A stretch of 64,000 nt of DNA from Anomaloglossus baeobatrachus (Eukaryota; Chordata; Amphibia; Anura; Aromobatidae), in NCBI RefSeq assembly GCF_048569485.1, contig NC_134364.1, forward strand, positions 135,714,636 to 135,778,635. Direction: 5' to 3'. The translations under genes and the position numbers were made by a program. Of the stretch, positions 32,741 through 44,493 are shown one piece after another (position 1 is the first letter of the stretch; each line of letters begins with the position of its first letter). Below the pieces are notes generated by a model. It had not been told where the DNA came from. It did no database searches and was given only the letters and a program-made list of their open reading frames with translations.

Positions 32741-33386
32741 CTAAAGATTCTACCGGACTACACAGACTATTCACCTTATCTAACCTCCCTTACCGTAATC
32801 GACCTGTTCACCCAGATCTATGGGAGCTCTATTTTCTCTGTGCACTAGATGTTACACCATAAAATAACTTCTACAACGTCAGGCAAAATGGATAGTCTCT
32901 CTGGGCACAAAGGACTTCACGAGACATTGAGCTTTGCATCATACTTGTAGCCTTGCAAATCACCAATCTCTTTCTCCCCCTCTTCCCCCCCCCTCTTTTC
33001 TGTTTTTCTTTGGATGTTTTTTTGTTTTCATTTATTTTATATTTTTATTCTATTGCCCTTCTGTCTTTATGGTAGATTCTTCTAACCTTCTGCAGTTTCT
33101 TTGAACATGAAACACTCAAATTGAAAACTGAGACGAATGAAATAAGCATAACCTTCACTACCAAAAGGAGCATTGAAATACTGTACTTTCTCTTATATTT
33201 ATTCTTTGTCGATGTAATGTTGTAGTTATTGTAATATGCTGTCACACATATGCATTTATCATTTTCTGTCCTATGATGTTCGGACTTGTAGTATATTTAA
33301 TCTGTTATGTCAGTATTCACCAGGTGCCATTTACTAATAGACTCCAGTCATGCAATTTACAGATGACTGCTAGAATTGAGTTGTCT
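32741..33386. other. No supported feature
   Basis: A C/T-rich run at about 32968-33060 and AT-rich sequence after it. No coding frame or recognisable repeat end is seen. Confidence 0.4.
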
Positions 33387-33586
33387 CCTTGGTACAGGTG
33401 TGCACGCATGGCTGCTCTTTCCTGCTGCGGTGTTAACCTTGGTACAGGTGTGCACGCATGGCTGCTCTTTCCTGCTGCGGTGTTAACCTTGGTACAGGTG
33501 TGCACGCATGGCTGCTCTTTCCTGCTGCGGTGTTAACCTTGGTACAGGTGTGCACGCATGGCTGCTCTTTCCTGCTGCGGTGTTAA
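33387..33586. repeat. Four perfect 50-bp tandem repeats
   Basis: The unit, starting CCTTGGTACAGGTGTGCACG and ending GCTGCGGTGTTAA, is present four times without a visible mismatch, at 33387, 33437, 33487 and 33537. The lack of change implies recent expansion, or collapse/expansion in assembly. Confidence 0.97.
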
Positions 33587-33672
33587 ACTATGGTGACGCG
33601 TCCCTGCAGTTGTGGCGATGGTTACAATAATTGATGCTCTATTTTTTCACATAAGTCTAGACAATTCACCCT

Positions 33673-34431
33673 TGTGGAGATAGGATTGTCAGTGGGTGAT
33701 CTTGTTCGCTGGCCCAGGGCTCATCCAACTGAACACTTGCACGCAGTCCCCATGAGCAGAACACTATTCAGACAACACAGGGTGAGGGAACACACATTGG
33801 TAAGACTTTATTGGTTCACCAACCAGAAAAAAACACATCATACAGTCCCAGAAATAACACAAGATGGTACAAGCAACAGAGTCTCATCCTTCCGCTGGCT
33901 CACCAGGGATTAGAATCGTTGTGACTTTACGGCTTCCATCACCAACTATCTCAGTCAGCAGCACCTTGCTTTTGGTGGGTACCCCACTGAGAGGAGACAG
34001 CGGCAAGCTTAGGGAGCTGGTTGAGCACATTGAGATACTGTATGTACCCAGGCAACCCAGTAGTCCCAACCTGTGTTCTCCAAGCGAATTAGTGGGCTCG
34101 GCATTGAGCAATGAAGCAGTTCTATGATCCTTCAGCTGGAACCGTGGATCCTCGGCTGAAGTCCTGTAGAATTTATCTGGTGACAGAATCAAAGGCCCTT
34201 TTATACTCATCAGTTCTCATTTCAGGGTTTTGTGTCTTAAAGGATTGGTTATAGATGGCTGTTCTCACATTGGTGAATCTGACTGCATCATTTTCCTCTG
34301 AATTATTTAGTCAAAAGGGCTGAGGCAGTCCACATTTACAGGCAATAGGGTTCCAATCAGTCTGAAATAAAAGTCTGACAAAAATTGTAACATCCTGATA
34401 TAATAAACAAAGGAAAATACGTCTGGCCTAA
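33673..34431 (-). repeat. LTR related to the solo LTR at 7016, reverse orientation
   Basis: Read on the minus strand, about 33673-33920 aligns with 10460-10762. Shared features are GGTGAGCCAG, CAATAAAGTCTTA (poly(A) signal) and CCCTCACCCTGTGTTGTCTGA, and both end in CTCCACA. The other end is not resolved, because a TTAA element begins at 34436 and LTR-like sequence may go on after 39270. Confidence 0.65.
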
Positions 34432-35010
34432 TTAAAGGGAAGGTGTCGCAGTTTTTTATTTTTGTATTAAAAATAGTGATTATGAAATCAAGTATTTCTA
34501 ATACAAAATGAAAATCGCAGCTTATTTAGTTTTTATGTAATTCTTATTTTACTGGAGGCACTGGGGGCTGCCATGCTGGATTTGCTGTGTGTGTAACGAC
34601 AGTAACTCATTCCTTTATGGCAGCCCCTGTGCATAGACTCTGATAGTCGGGCTCCGATCCCATGAAGTACGTTACAGTGGGCGTCTGCTGTGACCTGGAC
34701 GCGCCCCCTGGGCTGTCCAGAACACAACAGAGGGAGGAGACCAGCGCCATTATTGTGGAGCTTACAGCGTGTGCTGTTTGCTCCACTTTACCCCTGTCAC
34801 TCGCCGGGATGTGTGAGTACGGGCCGCCTCCCCTCCCCTCGTTACTGTGTCCGATGACATCCCATCCCTCTGTTCTCCCCAGCCCCTGCTCTGCCCCAGC
34901 TACTGCCGCCGCCCCTGCCCCCCGCCGTTACCGTCTCCAATGACACCCCCCTCCCTCCGTTCTCCCAAGTCCCCGCTCTGCCCGCCGCTGCTGTGTGTGT
35001 GTGTGTGTGT

Positions 35011-36080
35011 CACAAGGTCCCCATCAGGGGTGATTGTGAGTGTGTGTCAGCGCTTGCGATGCTGTGCAGTGAGCTTCCAGGACCTGCGAGAGGATCACAT
35101 GGGAAGCATGTGATATCTCCGGATGTTGTGAGTGTGTGCGCGCGATTGTACAGGTATGTGCGATATCGTGAGTGTGTGATTGTATGCGATCGGATGTGTG
35201 AGTGTATGCGATCGGATGTGTGAAATGTCGGCCGGACGCAGGGGAGGATGGCATGCAGCACAGCTGCCTGGAGCGCCCACCGGAGGTCACCGGGAGGAAT
35301 GATGTGAAAGGTGTGTGTGTATGTGTGTGTGTGTGGCACAAGGTCCCCATCAGGGGTGAATGTGAGTGTGTGTCGGCGCCTGCGATGCTGTGCAGTGAGC
35401 TTCCAGGACCTGCGAGAGGATCACATGGGAAGCATGTGATATCTCCGGATGTTGTGAGTGTGTGCGCGCGATTGTACAGGTATGTGCGATATCGTGAGTG
35501 TGTGTGAGTGTATGCGATCGGATGTGTGAGTGTATGCGATCGGATGTGTGAGTGTATGCGATCGGATGTGTGAAATGTCGGCTGGACGCAGGGGAGGATG
35601 GCATGCAGCACAGCTGCCTGGAGCGCCCACCGGAGGTCACCGGGAGGAATGATGTGAAAGGTGTGTGTATGTGTGTGTGTGTGGCACAAGGTCCCTATCA
35701 GGGGTGAATGTGAGTGTGTGTCGGCGCCTGCGATGCTGTGCAGTGAGCTTCCAGGACCTGCAAGAGGATCACATGGGAAGCATGTGATATCTCCGGATGT
35801 TGTGAGTGTGTGCGCGCGATTGTACAGGTATGTGCGATATCGTGAGTGTGTGTGAGTGTATGCGATCGGATGTGTGAGTGTATGCGATCGGATGTGTGAG
35901 TGTATGCGATCGGATGTGTGAGTGTATGCGATCGGATGTGTGAAATGTCGGCCCGACGCAGGGGAGGATGGCATGCAGCACAGCTGCCTGGAGCGCCCAC
36001 CGGAGGTCACAGGGAGGAATGATGTGAAAGGTGTGTGTGTGTGTGGCACAAGGTCCCCATCAGGGGTGATTGTGTGTGTG
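35011..36080. repeat. Three long tandem repeats (326, 348, 362 bp) with internal 22-bp subrepeats
   Basis: The unit start CACAAGGTCCC recurs at 35011, 35337, 35685 and 36047. Each unit contains a subrepeat AGTGTATGCGATCGGATGTG of period 22 bp, present two, three and four times in the successive units. (TG)n tracts of varying length join the units. The minus-strand frame of 360 codons across it is an artefact of periodicity. Confidence 0.95.
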
Positions 36081-36132
36081 TGTGTGTGTGTACGCGCGCG
36101 CGCCACTGCATGTGAGTACCTGTGTGTGTACC

Positions 36133-36201
36133 GGTGATACTGTCTGCAGGGTTGTGTATCTAATCCTATCCTGTGTGATACTGTCTGCTGAGCTGTGTAT
36201 C
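36133..36201. repeat. 39-bp minisatellite, left part
   Basis: Units of GTGATACTGTCTGC plus GTGTATCTAATCCTATCCT. The array continues at 38427 after the inserted MITE. Confidence 0.85.
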
Positions 36202-36487
36202 TAAAGGTCCAGTCACACTAAGCAACTTACCAGCGATCCCAACAACGATAGGAATCACTGGTAAGTTGCTAGGAGGTTGCTGGTGAGATGTCACATTGCG
36301 ACGCTCCAGCGATCCCACCAGCAACCTGACCTGGCAGGGATCGCTGGAGCGTCGCTACACGAGTTGCTGGTGAGCTCACCAGCAACCAGTGACCAGCCCC
36401 CAGCGCTGCGTGGAAGATGCTGCGCTTGGTAACTAAGGTAAATATTGGGTAACCAACCCGATATTTATCTTGGTTACCAGCGCACGG

Positions 36488-36830
36488 AGCTACACGTGCA
36501 GAGAGCAGGGAGCAGCGCACACTGAGCGCTGGCTCCCTGCTCTCCTAGTTACAGCACACATCGGGTTAATTACCCGATGTGTGCTGCAGCTACATGTGCA
36601 CAGAGCAGGGAGCAGCGCACAATGCTTAGCGCTGGCTCCTTGCTCTCCTAGTTACAGCACACATCGGGTTAACTACCCGATGTGTACTGCAGCTAAATGT
36701 GCACAGAGCAGGGAGCAGCGCACAATGCTTAGCGCTGGCTCCCTGCTCTCCTAGCTACAGCACACATCGGGTTAATTAACCCGATGTGTCCTGCAGCTAC
36801 ATGTGCACAGAGCAGGAGCCGGCACTGACA
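36488..36830. repeat. Tandem repeat, period about 103 bp
   Basis: Units with GCAGAGAGCAGGGAGCAGCG...CTCCTAGTTACAGCACACATCGGGTTAATTACCCGATGTG recur at about 36501, 36601, 36704 and 36808. Each contains a small palindrome around GGGTTAATTACCC. Confidence 0.85.
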
Positions 36831-36853
36831 GGGAGAGTGGCGGAGGCTGGTAA

Positions 36854-38087
36854 TGTGATGCCCTGGGCAAGCCAGGGGTCACAGGTCATCACACCACCAC
36901 ACCCTACATCCCAGTTAGGAACACCAAAGCTAACCAGAAATCCTTGTTGCCTTCCTCCAGAGGCTGATGTTCACACCAGGGGGTGGGCCAGGCGGTTGGC
37001 TCCGCCCACCGAGGAGTTCACAGCTCTGGAGGCGGGAAGAACCAGGCAGTTAGAGCTCAGGGAGAGCTTGAGTAAACAGCTAAGATGAGTTAAGGAAGTG
37101 AAAGTAGAAGGAAGTAAAGTGGTAAAGGAGGAAAGCAAGAGTGGTGACAGGAAAGAAAGAGAGTGGAAAGCCTGAAGTAGTCCAGCTGAGTGCAGGACAG
37201 GGTCAGCAAGGTCAGCAACGACGGTGACTGTCCAGAGGGGTGACTGTTCGGGAGTTCCTGGAAGGACCGCGGACGGGTAGTGACCCGGCGGTCTGAAGCA
37301 GCGTGCAAAGGACAGTCAGCACCAGGGCAGGGGCCTCTCGGACCCCGGCAAGGCTAGGAGTCGCCATAATTTGCCGAATCCGTCAGTGAAGGGGACGTAG
37401 ATCCCCCAACAACCAAGTCCCGATTGAAGGCAACAGTCCAACCAGTAAAGAGGAACACCGCCACCGCCAAGGCACCAGTTCCTCAGGGCCAGCGTCTGCG
37501 GGCAAAGTAGAGCTCCTCCGGTCCAGCTTGAAGCCGGGGAGCGGGTTACCGGTGGGGACCCATCGCTACCAACTTAGAAACATCAGGCGCAGGTCAGAGG
37601 GACATCACCGTCACCTACTGGGAGAGCAAGTGCAGCCGTCCGTGGGAACCGTCTTTCCAGCCATGTGGTTTACCGTAAAAACTGTGTCAACGTCTCAGGC
37701 TGAGTGAGTACCACAGTGCCGCAAGGCACAGCGCTGCCCCCGCGTCCCTGCGCCCACCAGGCCCTGCATCTCACACCTCATCACCGGGCCCCGGGATCAC
37801 CAACCCCTACCCACGGAGGGGCAACGCAACACCTGGCTGCTCCCCATCACCATCCTCGGGGTCCCCATATTGAGCAGCGGTGGTGAAATCACCACAACCG
37901 TGGGTGGCGTCACGGACAATAAACTATTCCCACACCCAACAACCCCCTTTCACTCACGGGCGAGGAGTGCCGCTCGAGAACCCCCGAGATCCGGCCCACG
38001 GCTCGAGCCACCACTGAGCAGCAGCCGCCGGACCCGAGCAGAAGGGGTGAGCGTAGTGTGCTGACACCCTCCTCCCCGCCCGCGACA
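36854..38087 (+). repeat. Solo LTR of the copy A/B family
   Basis: It starts TGTGATGCCCTGGG and ends CCCGCGACA, with a 4-bp duplication GTAA (36850-36853 and 38088-38091). It is colinear, in opposite orientation, with the LTRs at 58089-59356 and 60931-62203. No interior remains, so it arose by LTR-LTR recombination. It lies inside the Harbinger-like MITE. Confidence 0.88.
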
Positions 38088-38426
38088 GTAACAAAGGTAA
38101 ATATCAGGTAACCAAGGACAGGGCTTCTTGGTTACCCGATGTTTACTGTGGTTACCAGCCTCCGCAGAATCCGGCTCCTGCTGCCTGCACATTTAGTTGT
38201 TGCTCTGTCACTGTCACACACAGCGATCTGTGCTTCACAGCGGGACAGCAACAACTAAAAAATGGCCCAGGACATTCAGCAACAACCAATGACCTCACAG
38301 CAGGGGCCAGGTTGTTGCTGGATGTCACACACAGCGACATCACTAGCAACATCGCTGCTACATCACAAAAGTTGTTCGTTAGCAGCGATGTTGCTAGCGA
38401 TGTTGCTTAGTGTGACGGGGCCTTAA

Positions 38427-38895
38427 TCCTATGTTGTCTGATACTGTCTGCACGGCTGTTTATCTAATCCTCTCCTGTGTGATACTGTCTGCAGGGCTGT
38501 GTATCTAATCCTCTCCTGTGTGATACTGTCTGCTGAGCTGTGTATCTCATCCTGTCGTGTAATACTGTCTGCTGAGCTATGTATCTAATCCTCTCCTGTG
38601 TGATACTGTCTGCTGAGCTGTGTATCTAATCCTCTCCTGTGTGATACTGTCTGCACAGCTGTGTATCTAATCCTATCCTGTGTGATACTGTCTGCAGAGC
38701 CGTGTATGTAGTCCTATCCTGTGTGATACTGTCTGCAGAGCCGTGTATCTAATCCTATCCTGTGTGATACTGTCTGCTGAGCTTTGTATCTAATCCTCTC
38801 CTGTGTGATACTGTCTGCTGAGCTGTGTATCTAATCCTGTCCTGTGTGATACTGTCTGCAGAGCCGTGTATGTAATCCTATCCTGTGTGATACTC
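38427..38895. repeat. 39-bp minisatellite, right part
   Basis: About eleven units of GTGATACTGTCTGCTGAGCT plus GTGTATCTAATCCTCTCCT with small variants. Confidence 0.9.
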
Positions 38896-39270
38896 CTGCT
38901 GTCCTTGGTGACACTTTAGACATTTCTGGTCACCAGGAAAATGGCTGTGCATTGTGTCCTTACATGTCATTCTCTGTTATCTGTTGTAAACACTCAGATT
39001 AGGAGGGGGGAGGCGTGACATCACACACAGGAGAGCAGACTCCGCCCACTTTACGGCAGGCTGTAATCTGAGCTTTTTATACAGTGGAAATTCAGTAGGA
39101 TTTCAGAAGCTGCTCCCCCTAGTGTTTAACAGTGGAAAATATCAAACTTTTTAATATTTTTTTTTATATTTTGCACAATTAAAAAAAAAAATATATAAAC
39201 ATTAATCCTTTACATTTTTTTCAGTTATTATTATTATTATTTTTTTTTTTTGACGATACCTTCCCTTTAA

Positions 39271-40148
39271 CAACAGTTCACACCCAACACAAGTGACCAG
39301 ATACTGAGTCTTCACAACCACCACCCAGCTCAACTTTACGTCACAGTCCTCTAGAGTCATTTTAATCTCACTGTGGTTCTGTGTCATTTCCCTTACAAAC
39401 AAATTATGTCAATATGGCTGGACTAGGCTCGACGCCTTCTGATGACTTTGGATCTCCCACTGGGGACACTCTTCTCAACTATTGCACAAGGGCCAGACTA
39501 TTGAGCATTTTCTCTGGAAATCAGTTCCTCCTGGTCACTCACTTTCTCAATTGGTTAAGATCCTCCTCCAGTCACTCTGTCTGTCATGCAGATGGCTCTG
39601 TTTGCTGATCAGAATCACACTATCATGGCTTTTGGTCTCCTCTCCTTCAGAACACCCACCTCATGTAGCTCTGCGGCTGATTAGATCTTAGATCTACTAC
39701 AGTCAACTGCTGGACCCTAACTGAAGTTCCAAAGAAAACTTTTCCCTTTCCCTGCATGCTAAACCCTCACCTATGGGCTAATCCCAAAATTAACTTTGTC
39801 TGCCCCTGCAGTCTGTTGCTGGGCAGACTTAGCCTTTCACCTACCATTATATACAGTACACATATAATACATAACCATCATTTAACTATATCTTATCCTA
39901 CATATAACAATGCTATTCACTATGCATTATATCTTACATTACTATACACATGGCACAAACATCACAGTTCACATTACATTACCCTCACAATAATGCCTGA
40001 CATTTTATCACATAACAATAACATGATTGAGGTTTCCCACAACATGTTGTAATAGTGTAAGGAGGTGGACATGTTGGTGTGTTTTCCCCTTGAATACACC
40101 AATCGCCCATGACATTGTAGTGCTTCATGGAGCTGGAAGAGTTCAAGG
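39271..40148. other. Unclassified sequence, possibly the far end of the LTR at 33673
   Basis: AT-rich sequence with no supported gene. It may continue the reverse LTR or an ERV remnant split by the TTAA element, but I could not pair an end or a duplication. Confidence 0.3.
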
Positions 40149-40269
40149 CAGTAGTGTAGCTACTGGGAAGCAGAGGGTGTGGTCGCCCTGAGCCTCGTGA
40201 TCACAGAGGCCCATCCAAAACTAGCCTACTGTTAACTATGTTAGTATGCAAAGGAAGATAGACATATTT

Positions 40270-41000
40270 AGCAGGAAGGGGCCCTTGATGGTCACATATA
40301 TACTAGAAAGTGGCCCAGGATGGGGGACATATATACCAGAATGGGGCCAGTATGGGAGACATATATACCAGGATGAGACCCAGGATGTGGACATATATAC
40401 CAGGATGTGCCTAGAATAGGGACATATACACTAAGCAGGGGCCCAGGAGAGAGAATATATATACCAGGAAGGTGTCCATTACGGAGGACATTTATACAAG
40501 GAAGGAGTCCAGAATGGGGGACATATATACCAGGATAGGGGGCATATATATCACTAAGGGCCCAGGATGGGGGCGTTTACCAGGATAAGGACATATATAC
40601 CCAGATGGGGCCTAGCATGGGGAACATATTTACCAGGACGGGGTCCATATTTACCAGGATGGGAACATGCATACCAGGATGGGGACATATATTCCAGGAG
40701 GGAGCCCGGGATGGGGGACATATATACCAGAAAGGGGCCCAGGATGGGGACATATATACCAGGAAGAGGAACATACGAGGATGTGGATCATATATAGCAG
40801 GATGGGGGACATTTATATGAGGATGGGAAACAGATATACCAGGATGATGGACATATACTAGGATGACGAATATATATACCAGGATGGGAGACATATGCCA
40901 GGATGGCGACATATTTACAAGGATGGGGGACATATATACCAGGATGGAAGACATATGTACCAGGATGGGGACATATATATATCAGAAAGGGGTCAAGGAT
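40270..41000. repeat. Minisatellite, unit about 20-40 bp, CATATATACCAGGATGGGG core
   Basis: Degenerate tandem units of GGACATATATACCAGGATGG, some with a GGCCCAGGATGGG extension. Open frames in both strands are by-products. Confidence 0.9.
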
Positions 41001-41139
41001 AAAGGACATTACTCCATAATGAAGACGGGGGAACTGGTATATTTTTATAGAATTTATAATGCTACAATGGCCCATATATCTGACCACCAACAAGTGGGGT
41101 GGGGGTGGGGACCAGATTGAAATCTTGCACTTGGGCTCG

Positions 41140-41780
41140 TCAAACTCTAGTAACTCCCTTATACAGTGTGGAGGCTATCGCGGGGGTCATTAAACAGCAT
41201 GGGAACTGATGTGGGAATCATTATACAGTGTGGGAGCTAATGTGGGAGGCTGTCATAAACTGTGGGGACTACTTTGGGGTCATTATATAGCTTGGAGGCT
41301 AATTTACGGGCCCTCATACAGTGTTGGGACTACTATTGAGGTCATAATACAAAGAGGGGACTACTTTGGGGACCATTAAACAGTGTGGGCTACTGTGGTG
41401 GCTATAATAAAGCGTGTGGACCATTGTTTTGAGGTAGGTGTGGGCCCATCATACTATGCATATGGGAGGTGTAGGAGCATCACACTGTGTATAGAGGAGT
41501 TGTACATGGGGAGACTCAGGGGACATTATTAAATGTTAAGTGAGCAGTTAAGAAGCACTGTTGTTATAGGGGCACTCAGGGTATTGTGCACAGGGGGCAT
41601 AATTATTTTCTAGGAACAAAATGTGAACACTTTTCTAGGTCACTTGCACAGGGCATTAATATTTTCTAGGGGGAAATTTTACCATCTAGAGGGCACAAAG
41701 GAGGCATTATTTCCATGTAAGGGGCACAGTGGTGGCATTACTATTTGGTGCAGTGAGGGGAGCGCTGTTATTGTACCATC
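41140..41780. repeat. Degenerate minisatellite, unit about 45 bp
   Basis: Recurrent CATTATACAGTGTGGGAGCTA-like units that decay rightward into GGGCATTATTA and AGGGGCACAG motifs. Similar decaying arrays are common inside non-autonomous hAT elements. Confidence 0.6.
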
Positions 41781-42073
41781 AGCAGGTACAGTAATAGAAC
41801 ACATACAGCAGCAGTAGCTCAGTATTGGGGTGACAGCAGGATGAAAAGTTTGTGCAGGTTGGGAATAGATGGGACGGTGCTGGAAGTGTGAGAAGTCAGA
41901 TGTGTCTTTGCTGTAATCTCTGTAGACGAGTCGTGGCTGGAAGAAGTTGTCATGTCGGTCTGGGCAAGAGGGAAAAGACGGGAAAAGTGAACAAGAAAGA
42001 AAGTCAGCTGTGTGTCTCCATCTATAACTACTGTAACCTCTTATATGTTCTGCAGGACTGGTATGTACTGCTA

Positions 42074-43623
42074 TACACTGTGTGCAGAATTATTAGGCAA
42101 ATGAGTATTTTGATCACATGATACTTTTTATACATGTTGTCCTACTCCAAGCTGTATAGGCTGAGAGCCAACTACCAATTAAGTAAATCAGGTGATGTGC
42201 GTCTCTGTAATGAGGAGGGTGCGGTGTAATGACATCAACACCCTATATAAGGTGTGCTTAATTATTAGGCAACTTCCTTTCCTTTGGCAAAATGGGTCAG
42301 AAGAGAGATTTGACGGGCTCTGAAAAGTCCAATATTGTGAGATGTCTTGCAGAGGGATGCACCAGTCTTGAAATTGCCAAACGTTTGAAGCGTGATCACC
42401 GAACAATCAAGCGTTTCATGGCAAATAGCCAACAGGGTCACAAGAAGCGTGTTGGGTAAAAAGGCGCAAGACAACTGCCCATGAATTGAGGAAAATCAAG
42501 CATCAAGCATGAAGCTGCCAAGATGCCATTTGCCACCAGTTTGGCCATATTTCAGAGCTGCAACGTTACTGGAGTAACAAGGTGTGCCATACTCAGGGAC
42601 ATGGCCGAGGTAAGGAAGGCTGAAAAACCACCACCTTTGTACAAGAAACATAAGATATAACATCAAGACTGGGCCAAGAAATATCTTAAGACTGATTTTT
42701 CAACGGTTTTATGGACTGATGAAATGAGAGTGACTCTTGATGGGCAGATGGATGGGCCAGAGGCTGGATCAGTAAAGGGCAGAGAGCTCCACTCCGACTC
42801 AGACGCCAGCAAGGTGGAGGTGGGCACTGGTATGGGCTGGTATCATCAAAGATGAACTTGTGGGACCTTTTCGGGTTGAGGATGGAGTGAAGCTCAACTC
42901 CCAGACCTACTGCCAGTTTCTGGAACACAACTTCTTCAAGCAGTAGTACAGGAAGAAGTCGGTATCGTTCAAGAAAACCATGATTTTCATGCAGGACAAT
43001 GCTCCATCACATGCATGCAACTACTCCACAGCGTGGCTGGCCAGTAAAGGTCTACAAGATGAAAAATAATGAGATGGCCCCCTTGTTCACCTGATCTGAA
43101 CCCCATAGAGAACCTTTGGTCCCTCATAAAATGTAAGATCTACAGGGAGGGAAAACAGTCCACCTCTGGGAACAGTGTCTGGAGGCTGTGGTGGCTGCTG
43201 CACGCAATGTTGATCGTAAACAGATCAAGCAATGACAGAATCTATGGATGGTCGGCTGCTGAGTGTCATCATGAAGAAAGGTGGCTATATTAGTCACTAA
43301 TTTTTGGGGGTTTTGTTTTTAAATGTCAGAAATGTTTATTTCTACATTTTGTGCAGTTATTTTGGTTTACCTGGTGAAAATAAACAAGTGAGATGGGAAT
43401 AGATTTGGTTTTTATTAAGTTGCTTAATAATTCTGCTCAGTAATAGTTACCCGCACAGACAGAATCCTCCTAAGAAGCCAAATCTAAAAACCCCTCCAAC
43501 TGCCAAAAATATTAAGCTTTGATATTTATGAGTCTTTTGGGCTGATTGAGAACATAGTTGTTGATCAATAATAAAAAGAATCCTCTAAAATACAACTTGC
43601 CTAATAATTCTGCACACGGTGTA
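42074..43623 (+). mobile_element. Tc1/mariner transposon, 1.55 kb
   Basis: The ends TACACTGTGTGCAGAATTA and, on the other strand, TACACCGTGTGCAGAATTA pair, followed by TTAGGCAA on both sides. TA lies at each flank (42072-42073 and 43624-43625). It carries a transposase remnant at 42292-43293. The sequence still matches the family well, but the gene is broken. Confidence 0.92.
42292..43293 (+). pseudogene. Tc1/mariner transposase, broken
   Basis: It starts MGQKRDLTGSEKSNIVRCLAEG, a helix-turn-helix DNA-binding domain with LEIAKRLKRDHRTIKRFM as the second helix pair. The first frame stops after KKRVG at about 42457. Later recognisable parts are VLWTDEMRVTL with the first catalytic Asp (about 42710), FMQDNAPSH with the second (about 42988-43015), and WPPCSPDLNPIENLW with the third acidic position (about 43072-43116), ending near KRWLY-like residues at 43293. 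The third acidic site follows the DLNPIE pattern. There are several frame changes and stops, for example around 42457-42510, 42770-42840 and 42944. The protein would cut and paste the element at TA sites; this copy cannot. Confidence 0.88.
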
Positions 43624-43753
43624 TAGTATGATTATCAATGATCACCATATAGCGGTAATCTTAGTTTTGGCCTTTGTATAGAGATTGATTTCCAATAACA
43701 GCCCAGTCATCTGCTGAGGTTCCACTGTTCCCCAAGATTAGGGTGCGCCACTG

Positions 43754-44490
43754 AAGTTGTTACCACTTTTATCTGCTTAGGGGCTCACTAGATGTTTTGA
43801 CACCCCAGTAAGCAGTAGATAAAGTTCCACACTAAGTTTTGTAGAGATCACAGATTAAATTTTCTCGGTGTTTGCTAATGTAAAATGTTGATATGATAAG
43901 CAGCGTACCCCGTCTGTTCCTGGAGATGTCAGGATTCAGTATTTGGTCCTGTTTGGACCTTCCTTGTTGTGTACTGTCCCGGTAGGTAGTGAGGAGTCTG
44001 GACACTTGGATGTCTTTCATTTTCACTTGTCATCTTTACATTAGTGCCCATATTTTGAAAGATTCCTTTAAGCTTCTGCCAGCTCTCCCTTAGGGCTTTT
44101 CTGTATTTTCTGCAGTTGAACATATAAAAGCTGTTTTATTAAGTGATAACACTTAGCACCATGACCAGTTTCAATATTGCAGAGTACAACATTGGTAAGG
44201 CAATGAACACACTGAGTTTCACGTAACAGTGGGTACCACAAGGGTCAGACCACGTGGAGGAAATCTATATAAAGTGATGATCAAAGGAAAAATATTTAGG
44301 GCAGGTGCAGGCTAGGACCAAGATATGGCAATATAGTTTTAACATAAGTAAATCTAACGTTCTACACTGGTGCAAATTAACAAAATCTACAACCATCCAC
44401 ACAAGAACAAGTGGGGTGTGGAATCAATATCTTTGTTAGGCCACTATCATTAGAAACATGTAAATGATTTGTCTCATGAACAAGAGTGCT
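43754..44490. other. Possibly unique intergenic sequence
   Basis: No repeat end, periodicity or long frame stands out. Short minus-strand frames (43832-44123) have no recognisable domain. This is among the few stretches not obviously from a mobile element. Confidence 0.35.
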
Positions 44491-44493
44491 GAT

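Larger units (their letters stand above)
36205..38423. mobile_element. Harbinger-like MITE inserted into a minisatellite
   Basis: It starts AGGTCCAGTCACACTAAGCAAC and the right end reads AGGCCCCGTCACACTAAGCAAC on the other strand. TAA flanks both sides (36202-36204 and 38424-38426). Because the target is a tandem array whose units read TATCTAATCC, the 3-bp TAA duplication can be checked against the empty units. A 3-bp TWA duplication is typical of PIF/Harbinger. It contains a roughly 103-bp tandem repeat and a nested solo LTR. Confidence 0.8.
34436..39266. mobile_element. TTAA-flanked non-autonomous element loaded with tandem repeats
   Basis: TTAA occurs at both flanks (34432-34435 and 39267-39270). 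The left end AGGGAAGGTGTCG pairs with AGGGAAGGTATCG from the right. A TTAA duplication fits piggyBac or Kolobok superfamilies; there is no transposase to decide. The interior has a unique part (34550-34990), nested 330-360 bp repeats (35011-36046), a 39-bp minisatellite, and a Harbinger-like insertion (36205-38423) that splits the minisatellite. Reading frames over the repeats are by-products. Confidence 0.8.
40149..43753. mobile_element. hAT-like non-autonomous element with minisatellites and a nested mariner
   Basis: The left end CAGTAGTGTAGCTACTGGG and the right end, reading CAGTGGCGCACCCTAATC on the other strand, resemble the CAGTGGCGTA-type ends of hAT elements. No clean 8-bp duplication was found, so the borders are tentative. 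The interior has two minisatellites and the mariner copy at 42074-43623. Confidence 0.45.

Noticed and set aside
32344-32862. Plus-strand open frame of 172 codons
   Set aside because: It is produced by the 135-bp dimer repeat, whose length is a multiple of three; no domain, and the peptide repeats with the array.
33387-33586. CRISPR-like array
   Set aside because: The 50-bp units are directly adjacent with no unique spacers, in eukaryotic DNA. It is a simple tandem repeat.
35024-36106. Minus-strand open frame of 360 codons
   Set aside because: It runs through (TG)n tracts and 330-360 bp tandem units; the peptide is periodic (THTHTH, repeated SDRIHSH blocks). It is a repeat artefact.
43832-44123. 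Possible host exon on the minus strand
   Set aside because: Two short overlapping frames without a domain, splice-site support or codon bias that I could judge.
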